Shown one piece after another: positions 9,916 through 21,505 of a DNA stretch of 64,000 bases. Position 1 is the stretch's first letter. Each line of letters starts with the position of its first letter. Under the pieces are notes generated by a model. It was not told the origin of the DNA. It made no database searches and was given only the letters and a program-made list of their open reading frames with translations. The position numbers and the translations under genes are program-made. This DNA comes from Tillandsia leiboldiana. Lineage: Eukaryota; Streptophyta; Magnoliopsida; Poales; Bromeliaceae. The stretch covers positions 22,688,491-22,752,490 of the forward strand of contig CM055075.1 in NCBI GenBank assembly GCA_029204045.2, read 5' to 3'.

Positions 9916-10540
9916 ATCGCCGTCCTGAAAAATTCCAGAAAAGGTTAGTTTTTGATTCTTATCCTCTTCCAATGGTTTCTAACCTATATATAGACCCTTT
10001 AATTCATCTTTTAGGGGAACCCACGATAAAGGGAAAAGACGACCGAAATAGATAGATCCACAAATAGAGAAGAAAGGAAATCAATAGATTGAATCTTATG
10101 TTTCTTCATCTATATTGATTGATTTGATTCTAGGTTTTCATACTCACATTTTGAGTAGAATCAAATCAATGAATACTTAGATGGTATTTCTGATCTATTT
10201 CTAATCTAAATATTCGGCGGATCATCACCACCCAAAAACAACGATTTCCCAAAAATCGGCGCGTGGACTCGCGTGGCCTTGTGGATTCAAGGTGCTACCG
10301 CTCTCGTGGATTCGGAGCGAGGTACGTTCGTGGATTCGAAGCGTGCTACTGGGTGAAGACCGTGGATTCGGTCGGACGTCGTGGATTCGGCGTTGGACGC
10401 AGATCGTGGATTAGAGAAGCGTCGTGGAGCGAGCGGAGAAGATCAACTAGGAGCGTATGGAAAAGGTTGAGTCGTCTGTGAGTACGGTATATCACCTTGT
10501 ACGTGTTTAATTCTAGTGGATTTCACCGTGTTATCGGTCC

Positions 10541-10574
10541 CGTGGTTTTTTACTCCGGTTTGGAGTTTTCCACG
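10541..10574. other. Two-tier hairpin in the copia leader, near the PBS
   Basis: CGTGG (10541) pairs with CCACG (ends 10574), enclosing ACTCC/GGAGT around a 5-nt loop. Equivalent hairpins are at 13199-13232, 23341-23374, 31994-32027 (one G-U pair), 44912-44943, 40090-40124 and 54591-54625. The stems are kept while the loops vary. Confidence 0.75.
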
Positions 10575-10715
10575 TAAAAATCTCTGCGTGTTATTTATTT
10601 TTCCACATTCGGTTTTATATCGCAAAGATTTTTGAGTGTTTATTGTTTACACCTATTCACCCCCCTCTAGGTGTTTTTTCTCCTATTTAGATCCAATTAT
10701 ACCTAACCCAACAGG

Positions 10716-10727
10716 TGGTATCAGAGC
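10716..10727 (+). promoter_or_regulatory. Primer binding site of element E
   Basis: TGGTATCAGAGC, two bases after the LTR end, complementary to initiator Met-tRNA. It is followed by CGGGAATAGGG, the same extended sequence as in elements A and F. Confidence 0.93.
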
Positions 10728-10746
10728 GGGAATAGGGTTGTAAACA

Positions 10747-12106
10747 ATGGTTGAAGGTGGAAACATCAACAGACCCCCGTTCTTCGATGGAACAAATTAT
10801 GCCTACTGGAAAGTACGGATGAAAGCCTTTTTTAATTTCCATCGACGAACGGGTGTGGCAATCAATTGAATTAGGATGGTCTAATCCAACTAAAATTCTT
10901 GCTGATGTTCGCACCATCAAACCTAGGTCGAAATGGACCAAGGAAGAGATAGATTCTTCTTCTTAAAATGGCAAAGGGATTAACGCTTTATTTAATGCTT
11001 TGTCGCAAACAGAGTTCTCTCGCGTCTCGGCATGTGAGACTGCGAAAGAAATCTGGGATGTTCTTCAAGTTACGCATGAGGGAACTAACCTTGTGAAGAT
11101 TCAGAAACTGCAAATGCTTACGAGCAAGTTTGACTCCATTTTCATGGCAGAAAATGAATCTTTCACAGATTACTATACACGATTGCAAGACATCATAAAC
11201 ACATGTGCTAACTTGGGAGAGAAGATTCCAGAATTTAAAATTGTAAGAAAAATATTAAGAACTCTTCCTGAAAGATTTCGTTCCAAGGTTACGGCCATTG
11301 AAACTATTAAACACCCGGACGAAATCCGTGTAGAAGAATTAGTTGGTTCACTACAAACTTATGAAATGACATTTCCTACTAACTATTCTTCTGGAAAAGC
11401 ATCCTCTTCTAAGTCTTCAGGTTATGCGTTGAAAACAACAAAAGAAGAAGACGCGGATTCATCCTCCTCAGACGATGATGTAAACCTATCTATGGAGGAC
11501 TTTGAGAAGCAGCTTGCTCTCTTGACAAGAAGATTTCGCCGAAACTTTCGAAGGGGTAACTCAAGCAAAACTCCATCCTTCGTAAAGTCGAAGAAAGACA
11601 AAGGTTCTTCAAGTTTCAAACCAAAAAAGCAAGAGGGTTTTTCTAAGGATAAGAAAAGCTCAGAAGGACAAGTCCAATGCTTCAAGTGCCGAGGGTACGG
11701 CCATATCTCAATGGAGTGTCCTGATAAGAATCCGTCAAAGAAGAAAGCGATGCAAGCCGTCACTTGGGATGACACCTCATCGTCAAATGAGTCATCGTCA
11801 AGTGATGAAGAAGATAATGCAACAGCGTTCCACGCGTCCACATCTTCACCCTTCATGTGCTTAATGGCTAATACATCCGAGTCATTGTCCAACTCCACTG
11901 TTGAAAAGATTGCAACGGATGATGAATCGGATAACTCAGAAGGTGAAGACTTTGCTCTAGCCTATCACAGACTTTTGAGGGATTCAAAGAATCTGGCTAA
12001 GCAAAACAAGGGGTTGAGAGGGAGATTGCAGGATCTCGAAGAAGAAGTAAAAAGGGTAACTTCTCTCTCGACCGATCTTGAAGTGGAAAGGGATAATCTG
12101 ATAAAA
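10747..12106 (+). pseudogene. Copia element E gag, 5' part, interrupted by element F
   Basis: This encodes the capsid precursor of the outer element. ATG at 10747 begins MVEGGNINRPP, as in elements A and F. The UBN2/copia gag domain follows (YWKVRM, ETAKEIWDVLQVTHEGTNLVKIQ, FTDYYTRLQD, ILRTLPERF), then a Ser/Asp-rich linker and a CCHC knuckle (CFKCRGYGHISMEC, 11678-11719). Lesions: an extra T in a T-run near 10830 shifts the frame, and TAA at 10964-10966 replaces a codon that is TAC in F. From about 11000 the frame is open to 12106, where gag stops abruptly and LTR sequence lacking its first 30 bases begins. The rest of gag resumes at 23511. Confidence 0.85.
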
Positions 12107-13371
12107 GTGAATTCGGTTAAGTCTTGAGATTGAAGAATAAAGTAGTTGGATCATATAACTCAATCTCAAGAAAGAAGAATTCAAAAGGATCAGGTATGTT
12201 AACTAATTATTTTTGGTGATCCGAATACTTCTTATAGTGTAGAAACACTTGGATGAATTTTTAATTGCATAAAAATCAAAAATGGACATGGGACATGTTC
12301 AGGATCCGGATCAGACTTTCCAATCCGGATCCCGAAGGGTGTTCGTTCATACACAAGTTCAATCCGGATCGTAGCCCTTTGATCCGGATCCCGAACACGG
12401 TTTTACCATTTTATGAACGATCCGGATCAGGCTTTTCAATCCGGATCCCGAACGTTGGTGTTTGGTGAATTGTATGAACGATCCGGATCAGGCACTTCGA
12501 TCCGGATCCCGAACCTTTGTTTTTCTGGAAACTGTCTGTCTCGCTACTGCAATCCGGATCGCCGAAGTCCGATCCGGATCGCCGTCCTGAAAAATTCCAG
12601 AAAAGGTTAGTTTTTGATTCTTATCCTCTTCCAATGGTTTCTAACCTATAAATAGACCCTTTAATTCATTTTTAGGGTAACCCACGAAAAAGGAAAAAGA
12701 CGACCGAAATAGATAGATCCACATATAGAGAAGAAAGGAAATCTAGATTTATCTTATGTTTCTTCATCTATATTGATTGATTTGATTCTAGGTTTTCATA
12801 CTCACATTTTGAGTAGAATCAAATCAATGAATACTTAGATGGTATTTCCGATCTATTTCTAATCTAAGTATTCGGCGGATCATCACCACCCAAAAACAAC
12901 GATTTTCCCAAAATCGGCGCGTGGACTCGCGTGGCCTTGTGGATTCAAGGTGCTACCGCTCTCGTGGATTCGGAGCGAGGTACGTTCGTGGATTCGAAGC
13001 GTGCTACTGGGTGAAGACCGTGGATTCGGTCGGACGTCGTGGATTCGGCGTTGGACGCAGATCGTGGATTCGAGAAGCGTCGCGGAGCGAGCGGAGAAGA
13101 TCAACTAGGAGCGTATGGAAAAGGTTGAGTCGTCTGTGAGTACGGTATATCACCTTGTACGTGTTTAATTCTAGTGGATTTCACCGTGTTATCGGTCCCG
13201 TGGTTTTTTACTCCGGTTTGGAGTTTTCCACGTAAAAATCTCTGCGTGTTATTTATTTTTCCGCATTGGGTTTTATATCGCAAAGATTTTTGAGTGTTTA
13301 TTGTTTACACCTATTCACCCCCCTCTAGGTGTTTTTTCCCCTATTTAGATCCAATTATACATAACCCAACA
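12107..13371 (+). mobile_element. 5' LTR of nested copia element F, missing its first ~30 bp (1265 bp)
   Basis: Starts inside the LTR consensus at gtgaattcgg and ends ...ATAACCCAACA before a PBS. Small deletions relative to its partner (for example in the palindrome spacers) suggest decay or poor sequence quality. TATA box TATAAATA is at 12647-12654. It shares with LTR 22206-23510 variants absent from the E LTRs: ATATAACTC, TTTTTAATTG, ATACACAAGTTC and CCACATATAG. The two are therefore taken as the inner pair. Confidence 0.85.
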
Positions 13372-13373
13372 AG

Positions 13374-13385
13374 TGGTATCAGAGC
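13374..13385 (+). promoter_or_regulatory. Primer binding site of element F
   Basis: TGGTATCAGAGC, two bases after the LTR end. Confidence 0.93.
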
Positions 13386-13404
13386 GGGAATAGGGTTGTA
13401 AACA

Positions 13405-15350
13405 ATGGTTGAAGGTGGAAACATCAACAGACCCCGTTCTTCGATGGAACAAATTATGCGTACTGGAAAGTACGGATGAAAGCCTTTTTAATTTCCATCG
13501 ACGAACGGGTGTGGCAATCAATTGAATTAGGATGGTCTAATCCAACTGAAATTATTGCTGATGTTCGCACCATCAAACCTAGGTCGAAATGGACCAAGGA
13601 AGAGATAGATTTTTCTTCTTACAATGGCAAAGGGATTAATGCTTATTTAATGCTTTGTCTCAAACTGAGTTCTCTCGCGTCTCGGCATGTGAGACTGCGA
13701 AAGAAATCTGGGATGTTCTTCAAGTTACGCATGAGGGAACTAACCTTGTGAAGATTCAGAAACTGCAAATGCTTACGAGCAAGTTTGACTCTATTTTCAT
13801 GGCAGAAAATGAATCTTTCACAGACTATTACACACGATTGCAAGACATCGTAAACTCATGTGCTAACTTGGGAGAGAAGATTCCAGAATTTAAAGTTGTA
13901 AGAAAAATATTAAGAACTCTTCCTGAAAGATTTCGATCCAAGGTTACGGCCATTGAAACTATTAAACACCCGGACGAAATCCGTGTAGAAGAATTAGTTG
14001 GTTCATTACAAACTTATGAAATGACATTTCCTACTAACTATTCTTCTGGAAAAGCATCCTCTTCTAAGTCTTCAGGTTATGCGTTGAAAACAACAAAAGA
14101 AGAAGACGCGGATTCATCCTCCTCAGACGATGACGAAACCTATCTATGGAGGACTTTGAGAAGCAGCTTGCTCTCTTGACAAGAAGATTTCGCCGAAACT
14201 TTCGAAGGGGTAACTCAAGCAAAACTCCATCCTTCGTAAAGTCGAAGAAAGGCAAAGGTTCTTCAAGTTTCAAACCAAGAAAGCAAGAGGGTTTTTCTAA
14301 GGATAAGAAAAGCTCAGAAGGACAAGTCCAATGCTTCAAGTGCCGAGGGTACGGCCATATCTCAACGGAGTGTCCTAATAAGAATCCGTCAAAGAAGAAA
14401 GCGATGCAAGCCGTCACTTGGGATGACACCTCATCGTCAAATGAGTCATCGTCAAGTGATGAAGAAGATAACGCAACGGCGTTCCACGCGTCCACATCTT
14501 CACCCTTCATGTGCTTAATGGCTAATACATCCGAGTCATTGTCCAACTCCACTGTTGAAAAGATTGCAACGGACGATGAATCGGATAATTCGGAAGGTGA
14601 AGATTTTGCTCTAGCCTACCACAGACTTTTGAGGGATTCAAAGAAACTGGCTAAGCAAAACAAGGGTTGAGAGGGAGATTGCAGGATCTCGAAGAAGAAG
14701 CAAAAAGGGTAACTTCTCTCTCGAACGCTCTTGAAGTGGAAAGGGATAATCTGATAAAAGCAAATGTTTCCCTTCAAGAGTCCAATGAGCAATTCGAGAA
14801 GAATTATGTAGATATGGTGAACAAAGCGAATTACTTCTTGAAGCTCAACGGCGAGGCTCGACAGGAAAAATTGGAAATGACAGAGACCATTCTCCAACTC
14901 AAGGATGACTTACAGCGATTTTCATCAGGAAGGAGTAAGTTGGATAAGCTTCTTGGTCTTGGTCAATCAAACAAGTTCGGCCTCGGATACAATCGAACTA
15001 AAGACAATTTTAGTTCGGTTGGGACAGTCTTTGTGCCCCAGTCGGTATCTCCTCCTCCGACACCGGAATTGACGACAAACAACGACAACAAACCTACTTC
15101 CCCCTCTTCGGAATCGTCAAGCATCAAGGTATGTTTTCGTTGTGGTATTGCAGGGCACATAAGAAGAAATTGCAAGATGGGAGCCAAACGCTCAACTCAA
15201 GCACTTCTTGCAACGACTACCAAAAGGGTGATTCCTCGGAAATCAAATGCAAATTTTCGAAGGAAAAGAGCCTCGGTAGTTCATCAAACAAGACGACGAC
15301 GTCAAGGAAAAGCGATGGATCAAACAAGACGCTTTCACCAAAGGTATCAA
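13405..15350 (+). pseudogene. Copia element F gag, complete length but frameshifted
   Basis: The capsid/nucleocapsid precursor starts at ATG 13405. All expected parts are present: a UBN2 domain, a first CCHC (CFKCRGYGHISTEC, about 14335-14376), an acidic Ser-rich stretch, a coiled-coil region (LQDLEEEAKRVTSLSNALEVE) and a second CCHC (CFRCGIAGHIRRNC, 15132-15173). Compared with E it has one-base losses in a C-run near 13433, a T-run near 13645, around 14133 and in a G-run near 14667, and a further shift near 15240 before the pol frame. All lie in or near homopolymers, so sequencing error is as likely as true decay. Confidence 0.85.
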
Positions 15351-18300
15351 CTTCACAATCATTTCCGACGTACACCAAAACTCGAAAGGTTTGGGTACGC
15401 AAAGGTGAAATCTTCCCTTGTCTTGTTACAAATATTTCCTTGCATGCATATGATAATTCGTCTTGGTATCTGGATAGCGGTTGTTCCCGTCACATGACCG
15501 GTGACAAAAACTGCTTTCAAAATTTTGAGAAAATCTCCGGAGGACTTGTAGTTTTCGGAGACGGTCAGTCTTCCAAAATTGTTGGAAAAGGAACAGTAGC
15601 TATTCCAGATGGCCCGATTCTGAATAATGTGTTATTTGTTGATGGCCTTAAGACTAACCTCATAAGTATCAGTCAACTTTGTGACAATGGTTTTTCAGTT
15701 AATTTTTCATCTGTTGAATGCATTGTAACTGATAAGGACCATGTTTTCTTTTTAAAGGGGGTTAGATCTGAAAACAATTGTTATGTTGTTCCCAATAAAA
15801 TTTCTGAAAATTGTAACTTAGCCTCTTTGAATAATGAAACACTTTGGCATGAAAGGCTAGGTCACATAAATTTTAAGGAACTTGCTAGAATTTCAAACAA
15901 AGACGTGGTCAAGGGGGTTCCTAAACTTTCACTTAAACAAAACATTGTGTGTGGTGGTTGTCAAAAGGGAAAACAATCTAGGACTGCACACAAGAACTTG
16001 AACCACGTTGGTACCAAACGGCCCTTGGAATTATTGCATATGGATCTTATGGGGCCGACACGTCAACCATCCTTGGGAGGTAAATGGTATATTTTCTTAT
16101 TGGTTGATGATTTCTCTAGATACTCATGGGTAGCATTTTTAAAAGAGAAAGCTGATACTTTTGATTCTTTTCACGAGATTTGCCTTCGTATTATGATTGA
16201 AAAGAATGAAAAGATCATTCGTGTTAGAAGTGATAGAGGTGGAGAATTCATAAATTCTAAATTCATTGATTTTTGCACTTCCAATGGCATTAAACATGAA
16301 TTCTCAGCACCCTATACACCTCAACAGAATGGTGTAGTCGAGCGCAAAAACAGGGTTGTTCAAGAGATGGCACGTGTTATGCTTCATAGCCGGAATTTAC
16401 CGTTATATTTTTGGGCTGAAGCTGTGAACACTGCAATCTATGTTATTAATCGAGTTTATTTGCGCCCGGGAACGTTAAATACACCATATGAACTATGGTG
16501 TTGTAGAAAACCCAACATCAAATATTTTCGTATCTTTGGGAGTCGGTGTTACATTTTACGTGACCGCGAAAATCTTGGAAAATTTGACTCTCGAAGTGAC
16601 GAAGGGATTTTCTTGGGTTATTCTACAAATAGTAGAGCATATCGGGTATTTAACTTGGAATCTAAAACGATCGTAGAATCTATAAATGTTAAAGTAGATG
16701 AAGCTTTCCACTTTGCATCTGATAAATCTACCCCTGATATCTCTCTTGATGATGATACTCCTGTAAATGCATCTTCTCATGATAATACTTCCAATATTAA
16801 TGATGCATCTAATGGTTCTTCAAGTTTATCTGATGTGCAGGAATCATCTCATGTACCTCCGAGTACTCCATTACCTCAAACGTTACGCATCTCCAAGGAT
16901 CATCCTGAATCAAACATCATTGGAGACCCACAAGAAGGAGTCAAAACTCGGAGACAGTTGGTTTGTGGATTCGCTTGTTACGTTTCCATGATCGAACCAA
17001 AGAACGTCGATGAAGCTCTTCAGGATGACTACTGGATTGAAGCAATGCAGGAAGAGCTCCATCAGTTTGAACGAAACAAAGTCTGGGAATTAACGACGCC
17101 TCCGAAGCAACACAATGTGATCGGTACTAAATGGATTTTCAAGAACAAGAAAAATGAGGATGGTACCATCATCAGGAACAAAGCACGTTTAGTTGCTCAA
17201 GGCTACTCTCAAATAGAAGGTATAGACTTTGATGAAACGTTCGCCCCTGTAGCTAGACTCGAGTCCATTCGTATCTTATTCGCTATTGCTTGTCACTTTA
17301 AAATAAAACTCTTTCAAATGGACGTTAAGAGCGCGTTTTTAAATGGGTTTTTAAATGAGGAAGTTTATGTGGCTCAACCGAAAGGTTTTGTAGACTGTAA
17401 ACTACCTAACCATGTTTTTCGTTTGAAAAAGGCTCTTTACGGTTTAAAACAAGCACCGCGAGCGTGGTACGAAAGGTTGACAAAGCACCTTTTGGAGAAG
17501 GGCTATACTCGAGGGGGAGCAGACGGACTCTCTTTGTGAAGCATTATCAAAATAACTTCATTGTTGCACAAATCTATGTCGATGACATTGTATTTGGAGC
17601 AACAAAGGATAATGATGCTTCTAAATTCGCAGAAACCATGGAAAGCGAATTTGAGATGTCTATGATGGGCGAACTGACATACTTTCTTGGATTGCAAGTG
17701 AAACAAAATGGTGAAGGCATCCATCTGTGTCAATCCAAGTATGCAAAGGAGTTGGTAAAGAAATTCGGATTAGAAGATTCTAAAGATTTTCCTACTCCTA
17801 TGGGAACTAGCAATAAGGGATTAGGAAGTGAATCTCTTAGTGAGAATGTAGACGAGAAACTTTATCGCAGTATGATTGGAAGTCTACTTTACCTCACAGC
17901 TAGTCGCCCGGATATATCCTTTAGTGTTGGGATTTGCGCGAGATATCAATCAGCACCAAAGGAGGTTCACCTGAAAGCGGTGAAACGGATCATCCGGTAC
18001 ATCAAAGGAACCATTAATTTCGGAATTTGGTATCCTATGGGAACAAGTCTAGATATTATTGGATACTCAGATGCCGATTGGGCAGGATCTGTGGATGATC
18101 GGAAAAGTACGAGTGGTGCATGTTTTTATCTTGGCCATTGCCTTGTTGCATGGCATAGTAAAAAGCAAAACTGCATTGCACTCTCGACTGCCGAAGCGGA
18201 ATATATCTCAGCGGGTAGTTGTTCAACTCAACTCATTTGGATGAAAAGCGTGTTGAGCGACTTCCGGATTTCAGCAACTTCGGTAACTGTTTTATGTGAC

Positions 18301-18522
18301 AACACTAGTGCTATAAACATTTCAAAAAACCCTGTGTTGCACTCTAGAACAAAACACATTGAACTTAGATATCATTTTCTTAGAGAGCTAGTTGAATCAA
18401 ATATTCTTCAAATTTCCTACATTTCAACTGAAGATCAATTAGCTGACTTTTTAACAAAACCTTTGGATCAAAAACGTTTTATTCATTTGCGTAAAGCAAT
18501 TGGAATGCTTTCCTTGAAATAA
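15351..18522 (+). pseudogene. Copia element F pol (protease, integrase, RT, RNase H), one frameshift
   Basis: This is the enzymatic polyprotein of a Ty1/copia element, in the order PR-IN-RT-RH. Protease: WYLDSGCSRHMTG, Asp codon 15473-15475. Integrase: HHCC zinc site (HERLGH ... CGGC), then HMDLMG, FLLVDDFSR, SDRGGEF and NGVVERKNR carrying the D,D,E residues. RT: DVKSAFLNG, LYGLKQAPRAW and YVDDIVFG (YVDD codons 17575-17586). RNase H: YSDADWAGS, STAEAEY and LCDNTSA. All catalytic residues are kept. The only break is loss of one T near 17522 (gcagacgg versus gcagatcgg in E), which splits the ORF between 17539 and 17464. Stop at 18520-18522. Confidence 0.92.
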
Positions 18523-19440
18523 CCTCTTTTTGAAACTTGTTTAGGTTAGGTTTTGTTTTTGTGTTTTTGTTCATTATCTATGCTTAGACATAGAACATTA
18601 ATTGAGCATTAGTTTTATTGACTTTAACTGCATCTTTTATATGTTTAGAAATTTATTATGCTTTGGATATCATAATAATTCATTTGATGCAATGATCATT
18701 TATGTGAATTAAATCATCTTTGTTTTGATCAAAGTCAATTTCTCTCTCAATGATCTCTTGGTATAGTTTTTATCTTATTTGACTGTTTAGTCGAGTATGA
18801 AATCGAGATCAATTTTGGTTGAATACTTTATATCTTAAATAATTGATAGCCAATTGAGGGGGAGTCAAAGAAAAAGTGTTATGCTCAAAAGATGTGGAAA
18901 GAGTTACATCCCAATGAGGAGTGTGAAAACTACCACCACATGGAGGAAAGAGCTACCACCTCGGTCGTCCGAGTACTGTGTGCAGCTACCACATGTATAC
19001 CAAGCAAGGTTTTTCAAGTTTGATTAAATAAAATGCATGTTGAAATACTTGACTCTGTCAAAATTTCAAGGTTGGTATAAGGTGGGAATTTTAATGAAAG
19101 ATGCTCAAAGAGCCACTCTCTTCAATAAATTGACTAGATATATTATCTAACTTATCTGGGATTTCAGACATCTATTGATCTTTGTATTTCATTTTCTTTA
19201 CCGAATTGATGATTTGATAAAGGCATTACTCATAAGATCAAGTTAGATGTAATTGAAGTTGTTCAACTTTAAGGGATTTAATTTTTATAAATTTTCGTTT
19301 CATTTGTTGGATGTTATTGATAGATTTGGCATAATCTATTTCTTGTTGTATGAAACGATGATTTTCATTTAAAGTTGATACACAAAAGTGCTTACAATCT
19401 TTTTCTGGATTTTCTAGAATTTTTCTGAATTTTTCTGAAG
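18523..19440 (+). other. Element F noncoding region after pol: PPT-like tract and conserved structured box
   Basis: No gene. A polypurine tract GAGGGGGAG is at 18856-18864. At 18883-19000 lies a block shared with A, C, D and E. It holds two copies of ggaaagag(t/c)tac, repeated CCACATG, an ATGTGG/CCACAT arm pair, and the hairpin CTCGG-tcgt-CCGAG (18960-18973). A second conserved piece (ggttggtataaggtggga, then agatgctcaaagagccac) is at about 19070-19120. The remainder is AT-rich. Confidence 0.75.
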
Positions 19441-19679
19441 AAAAAGTTGGAGCCGATCCGGATTGGACAAGCCGATCCGGATCCCGAACGCAGGTATTCT
19501 CTGCGGGTAGCCGATCCGGATCGGAATCACGAACTGATCCGGATCGCGGCTAGGGTTTTATATAGAACAAAAGGGTTTTGATTTCTTTTTACTCAATCTT
19601 TTGTTCAAAGTCTCCAGAGCTTCTCTCTCTAGAATTCATCCATCTTGGAAGCTTTCAAACTCAAGTTCTTCGATTCCAA
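19441..19679 (+). promoter_or_regulatory. Candidate internal promoter and first exon of the accessory ORF (element F)
   Basis: Palindromes of the LTR type recur here (gccgatccggatcccgaac, gatccggatcgcgg; 19455-19550), followed by TATATA at 19559-19564. A CT-rich leader (cttctctctctag) then runs to a splice donor at 19680. The order palindromes-TATA-leader copies the LTR promoter. E (28100-28330), C (58281-58500) and, decayed, A have the same cassette. Promoter activity is an inference. Confidence 0.6.
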
Positions 19680-20060
19680 GTAAGTTTTATTGATCAAAAT
19701 CTCGGTTTTTCACAGTTTTTCATATTCTTCCTCAAAACGTGATGAAATTTCTGTATCTTTTTCGTTTGTGGATGGTTTTTGATCAAATTTCTTTTGAAAT
19801 AAGAACTCTGGGTAGATTAGTTTTGATTATATGCTAGGTATTCTCATGATAAACGGATTTTTGGCCTTCGATTTCAAAAATTTCGGTTTTAGGGCATATA
19901 ATGGGAATTTTCCAAAATCATGCGATTGATCTATTTTAAAATTCCTTTTGCAAAACTAATTTGATTCTTAGTCTCTCTACACGATAATGATTGTTTGGGT
20001 ACAATTTTTCAAATTTTTGAAAATTAACAATTTTTCGTGTTCTTGAGTTGTTGCTCACAG
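19680..20060 (+). other. Candidate leader intron of the accessory ORF (element F)
   Basis: Donor CCAA|GTAAGT at 19680, acceptor TTGCTCACAG ending at 20060, 381 bp, T-rich. It lies 27 bases before the ATG at 20088. Boundaries match those in A, C and E. Confidence 0.6.
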
Positions 20061-20087
20061 GATTTCTTTTCACAAGAAATAGCAACA

Positions 20088-21505
20088 ATGACGTTTTCAT
20101 GGATCATTTCTGCTAGTTGCCATGGTACACACTCGAGCAACAAACAAACTGAAAAGAGCTAAGAAAACTCAACGGAAAGGTGAGTTTCTTCTGGTCAGCG
20201 ACTCAGAGGCTGAAGCAGATAATCAAGAAGTTGATTGGGACAAACTGTCGGATGATGAATCAATGCCTGTTCAACCTAAGCAAAAGACTTTCGACACGTC
20301 AAAAGGTAAAGCGCCAATGACATCCTCTATCTCAATGAAAAGAAAAAGACTGGCTCGACGGTTTGGACGAGCACGAGGTTTCGAGATTAACGAACCAATA
20401 GTTCCGGATTCTCCACCTCGTGAGGAACAAGTGTTCGTTAATGCGGATCGCCTAAGGGCATTTGAGAATCGTGAGTGCATTGGCGAGAGGCATGTTAATA
20501 TTGAGGCTCTACGAGATCACTCCCCTGAGTTTGGTGTTCTGATTGAACAAGCAAACCTTATTCAAGTATGCCGATTCCCAGAAATGCTTGGATACTGTCT
20601 GCATCACGTGAGGACCTTCTATACAAATGCACGGCACCTTCGAGAAAATGAAAATGGTCCGATGGAGTTTTACACGAATATCCAAGGCACAAGGTTTAAA
20701 ATTACTCCACAGTTGATTGGCGAGGTTTTGGGAATGCAAGCCAGCAAGACAGGAGTTAATTACTTGAAGGGAAAGGTTTGACAAACACGATGTGGCAAAT
20801 GGTCATAAAGGGAATATGTTTGGAGGGAACTCAATCAACGGAGAAATCTATCAAATCCAAAGAACTTCGTCTTGAGTACCGGTTCCTAAACTTCATCACA
20901 TGTTACAATATCCTTCCAAATATGCAGACGAAAGTCTTGAGATGGGATCGAATGCTGTTTTTGTATCTCTTAGGACATCCGTCAGAGGCAATGGGATTAA
21001 ATATCAACATTCCATACATTATTTGGAATAGAATGACGAGATATGTTGAGCATCCTCATCCCACTGAAAGAATCCCATTTCCATTGATTATAATGAGGAT
21101 CTTAAAGAAATTTCAGGTTGATATTAGTTCAACGACTTATGATCACTGCTTGGGCATGATCGATGAGTCCACCATTGTCAAATCCCTTCACAAGTTGCCC
21201 ATGTCACTCCAGTTCCTCCATGCGGAACGAAACCCAGTACCGGCACTTCCGCATCACCATCACAACCAGCACCCGCACCAGCGGATGAAGCATCAGTCTC
21301 ATCCATCTACAAAGAACAACAACGATTATCTTTTGAGCAGGAACAGATTTCGAAGGAACAGAAGAGAATTTCCAATGAGCTTGAGCTCATCACGGCAGCT
21401 CATATTACCATAACTAAGAAGATCAATTCAATGAACAAGCTGGTGAAAAAGATGTTCTCTAAGATGGGTTGCACGAGCTCTGAAGACTCTGACTCAGATG
21501 ATTGA
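20088..21505 (+). pseudogene. Element F accessory ORF, three frameshifts
   Basis: This is nearly identical to the intact accessory ORF of element E (28740-30161). Relative to E it lost two bases near 20106, destroying the hydrophobic N-terminus in frame. It also lost one T near 20776 (aaaggtttgac) and one T near 21198. The central plant-transposon-like domain, the Pro/Ser linker and the coiled coil are otherwise present, and the stop is at 21503-21505. As in gag and pol of F, the breaks are short indels in or beside runs, so this copy may be intact in the real genome. Confidence 0.85.

Larger units (their letters stand above)
9408..10713 (+). mobile_element. 5' LTR of copia element E (1306 bp)
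   Basis: Begins TGTTACGGAATTTG after target duplication acaag (9403-9407) and ends ...AACCCAACA just before the PBS. U3 holds about eight ATCCGGAT palindromes plus two degenerate ones (9630-9915). They are followed by the TATA box TATATATA at 9985-9992. The transcribed leader has a CGTGGATTC array (10263-10440) and a two-tier hairpin (10541-10574). It pairs with the LTR at 30861-32165, sharing diagnostic variants that the two inner LTRs lack. Confidence 0.93.
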
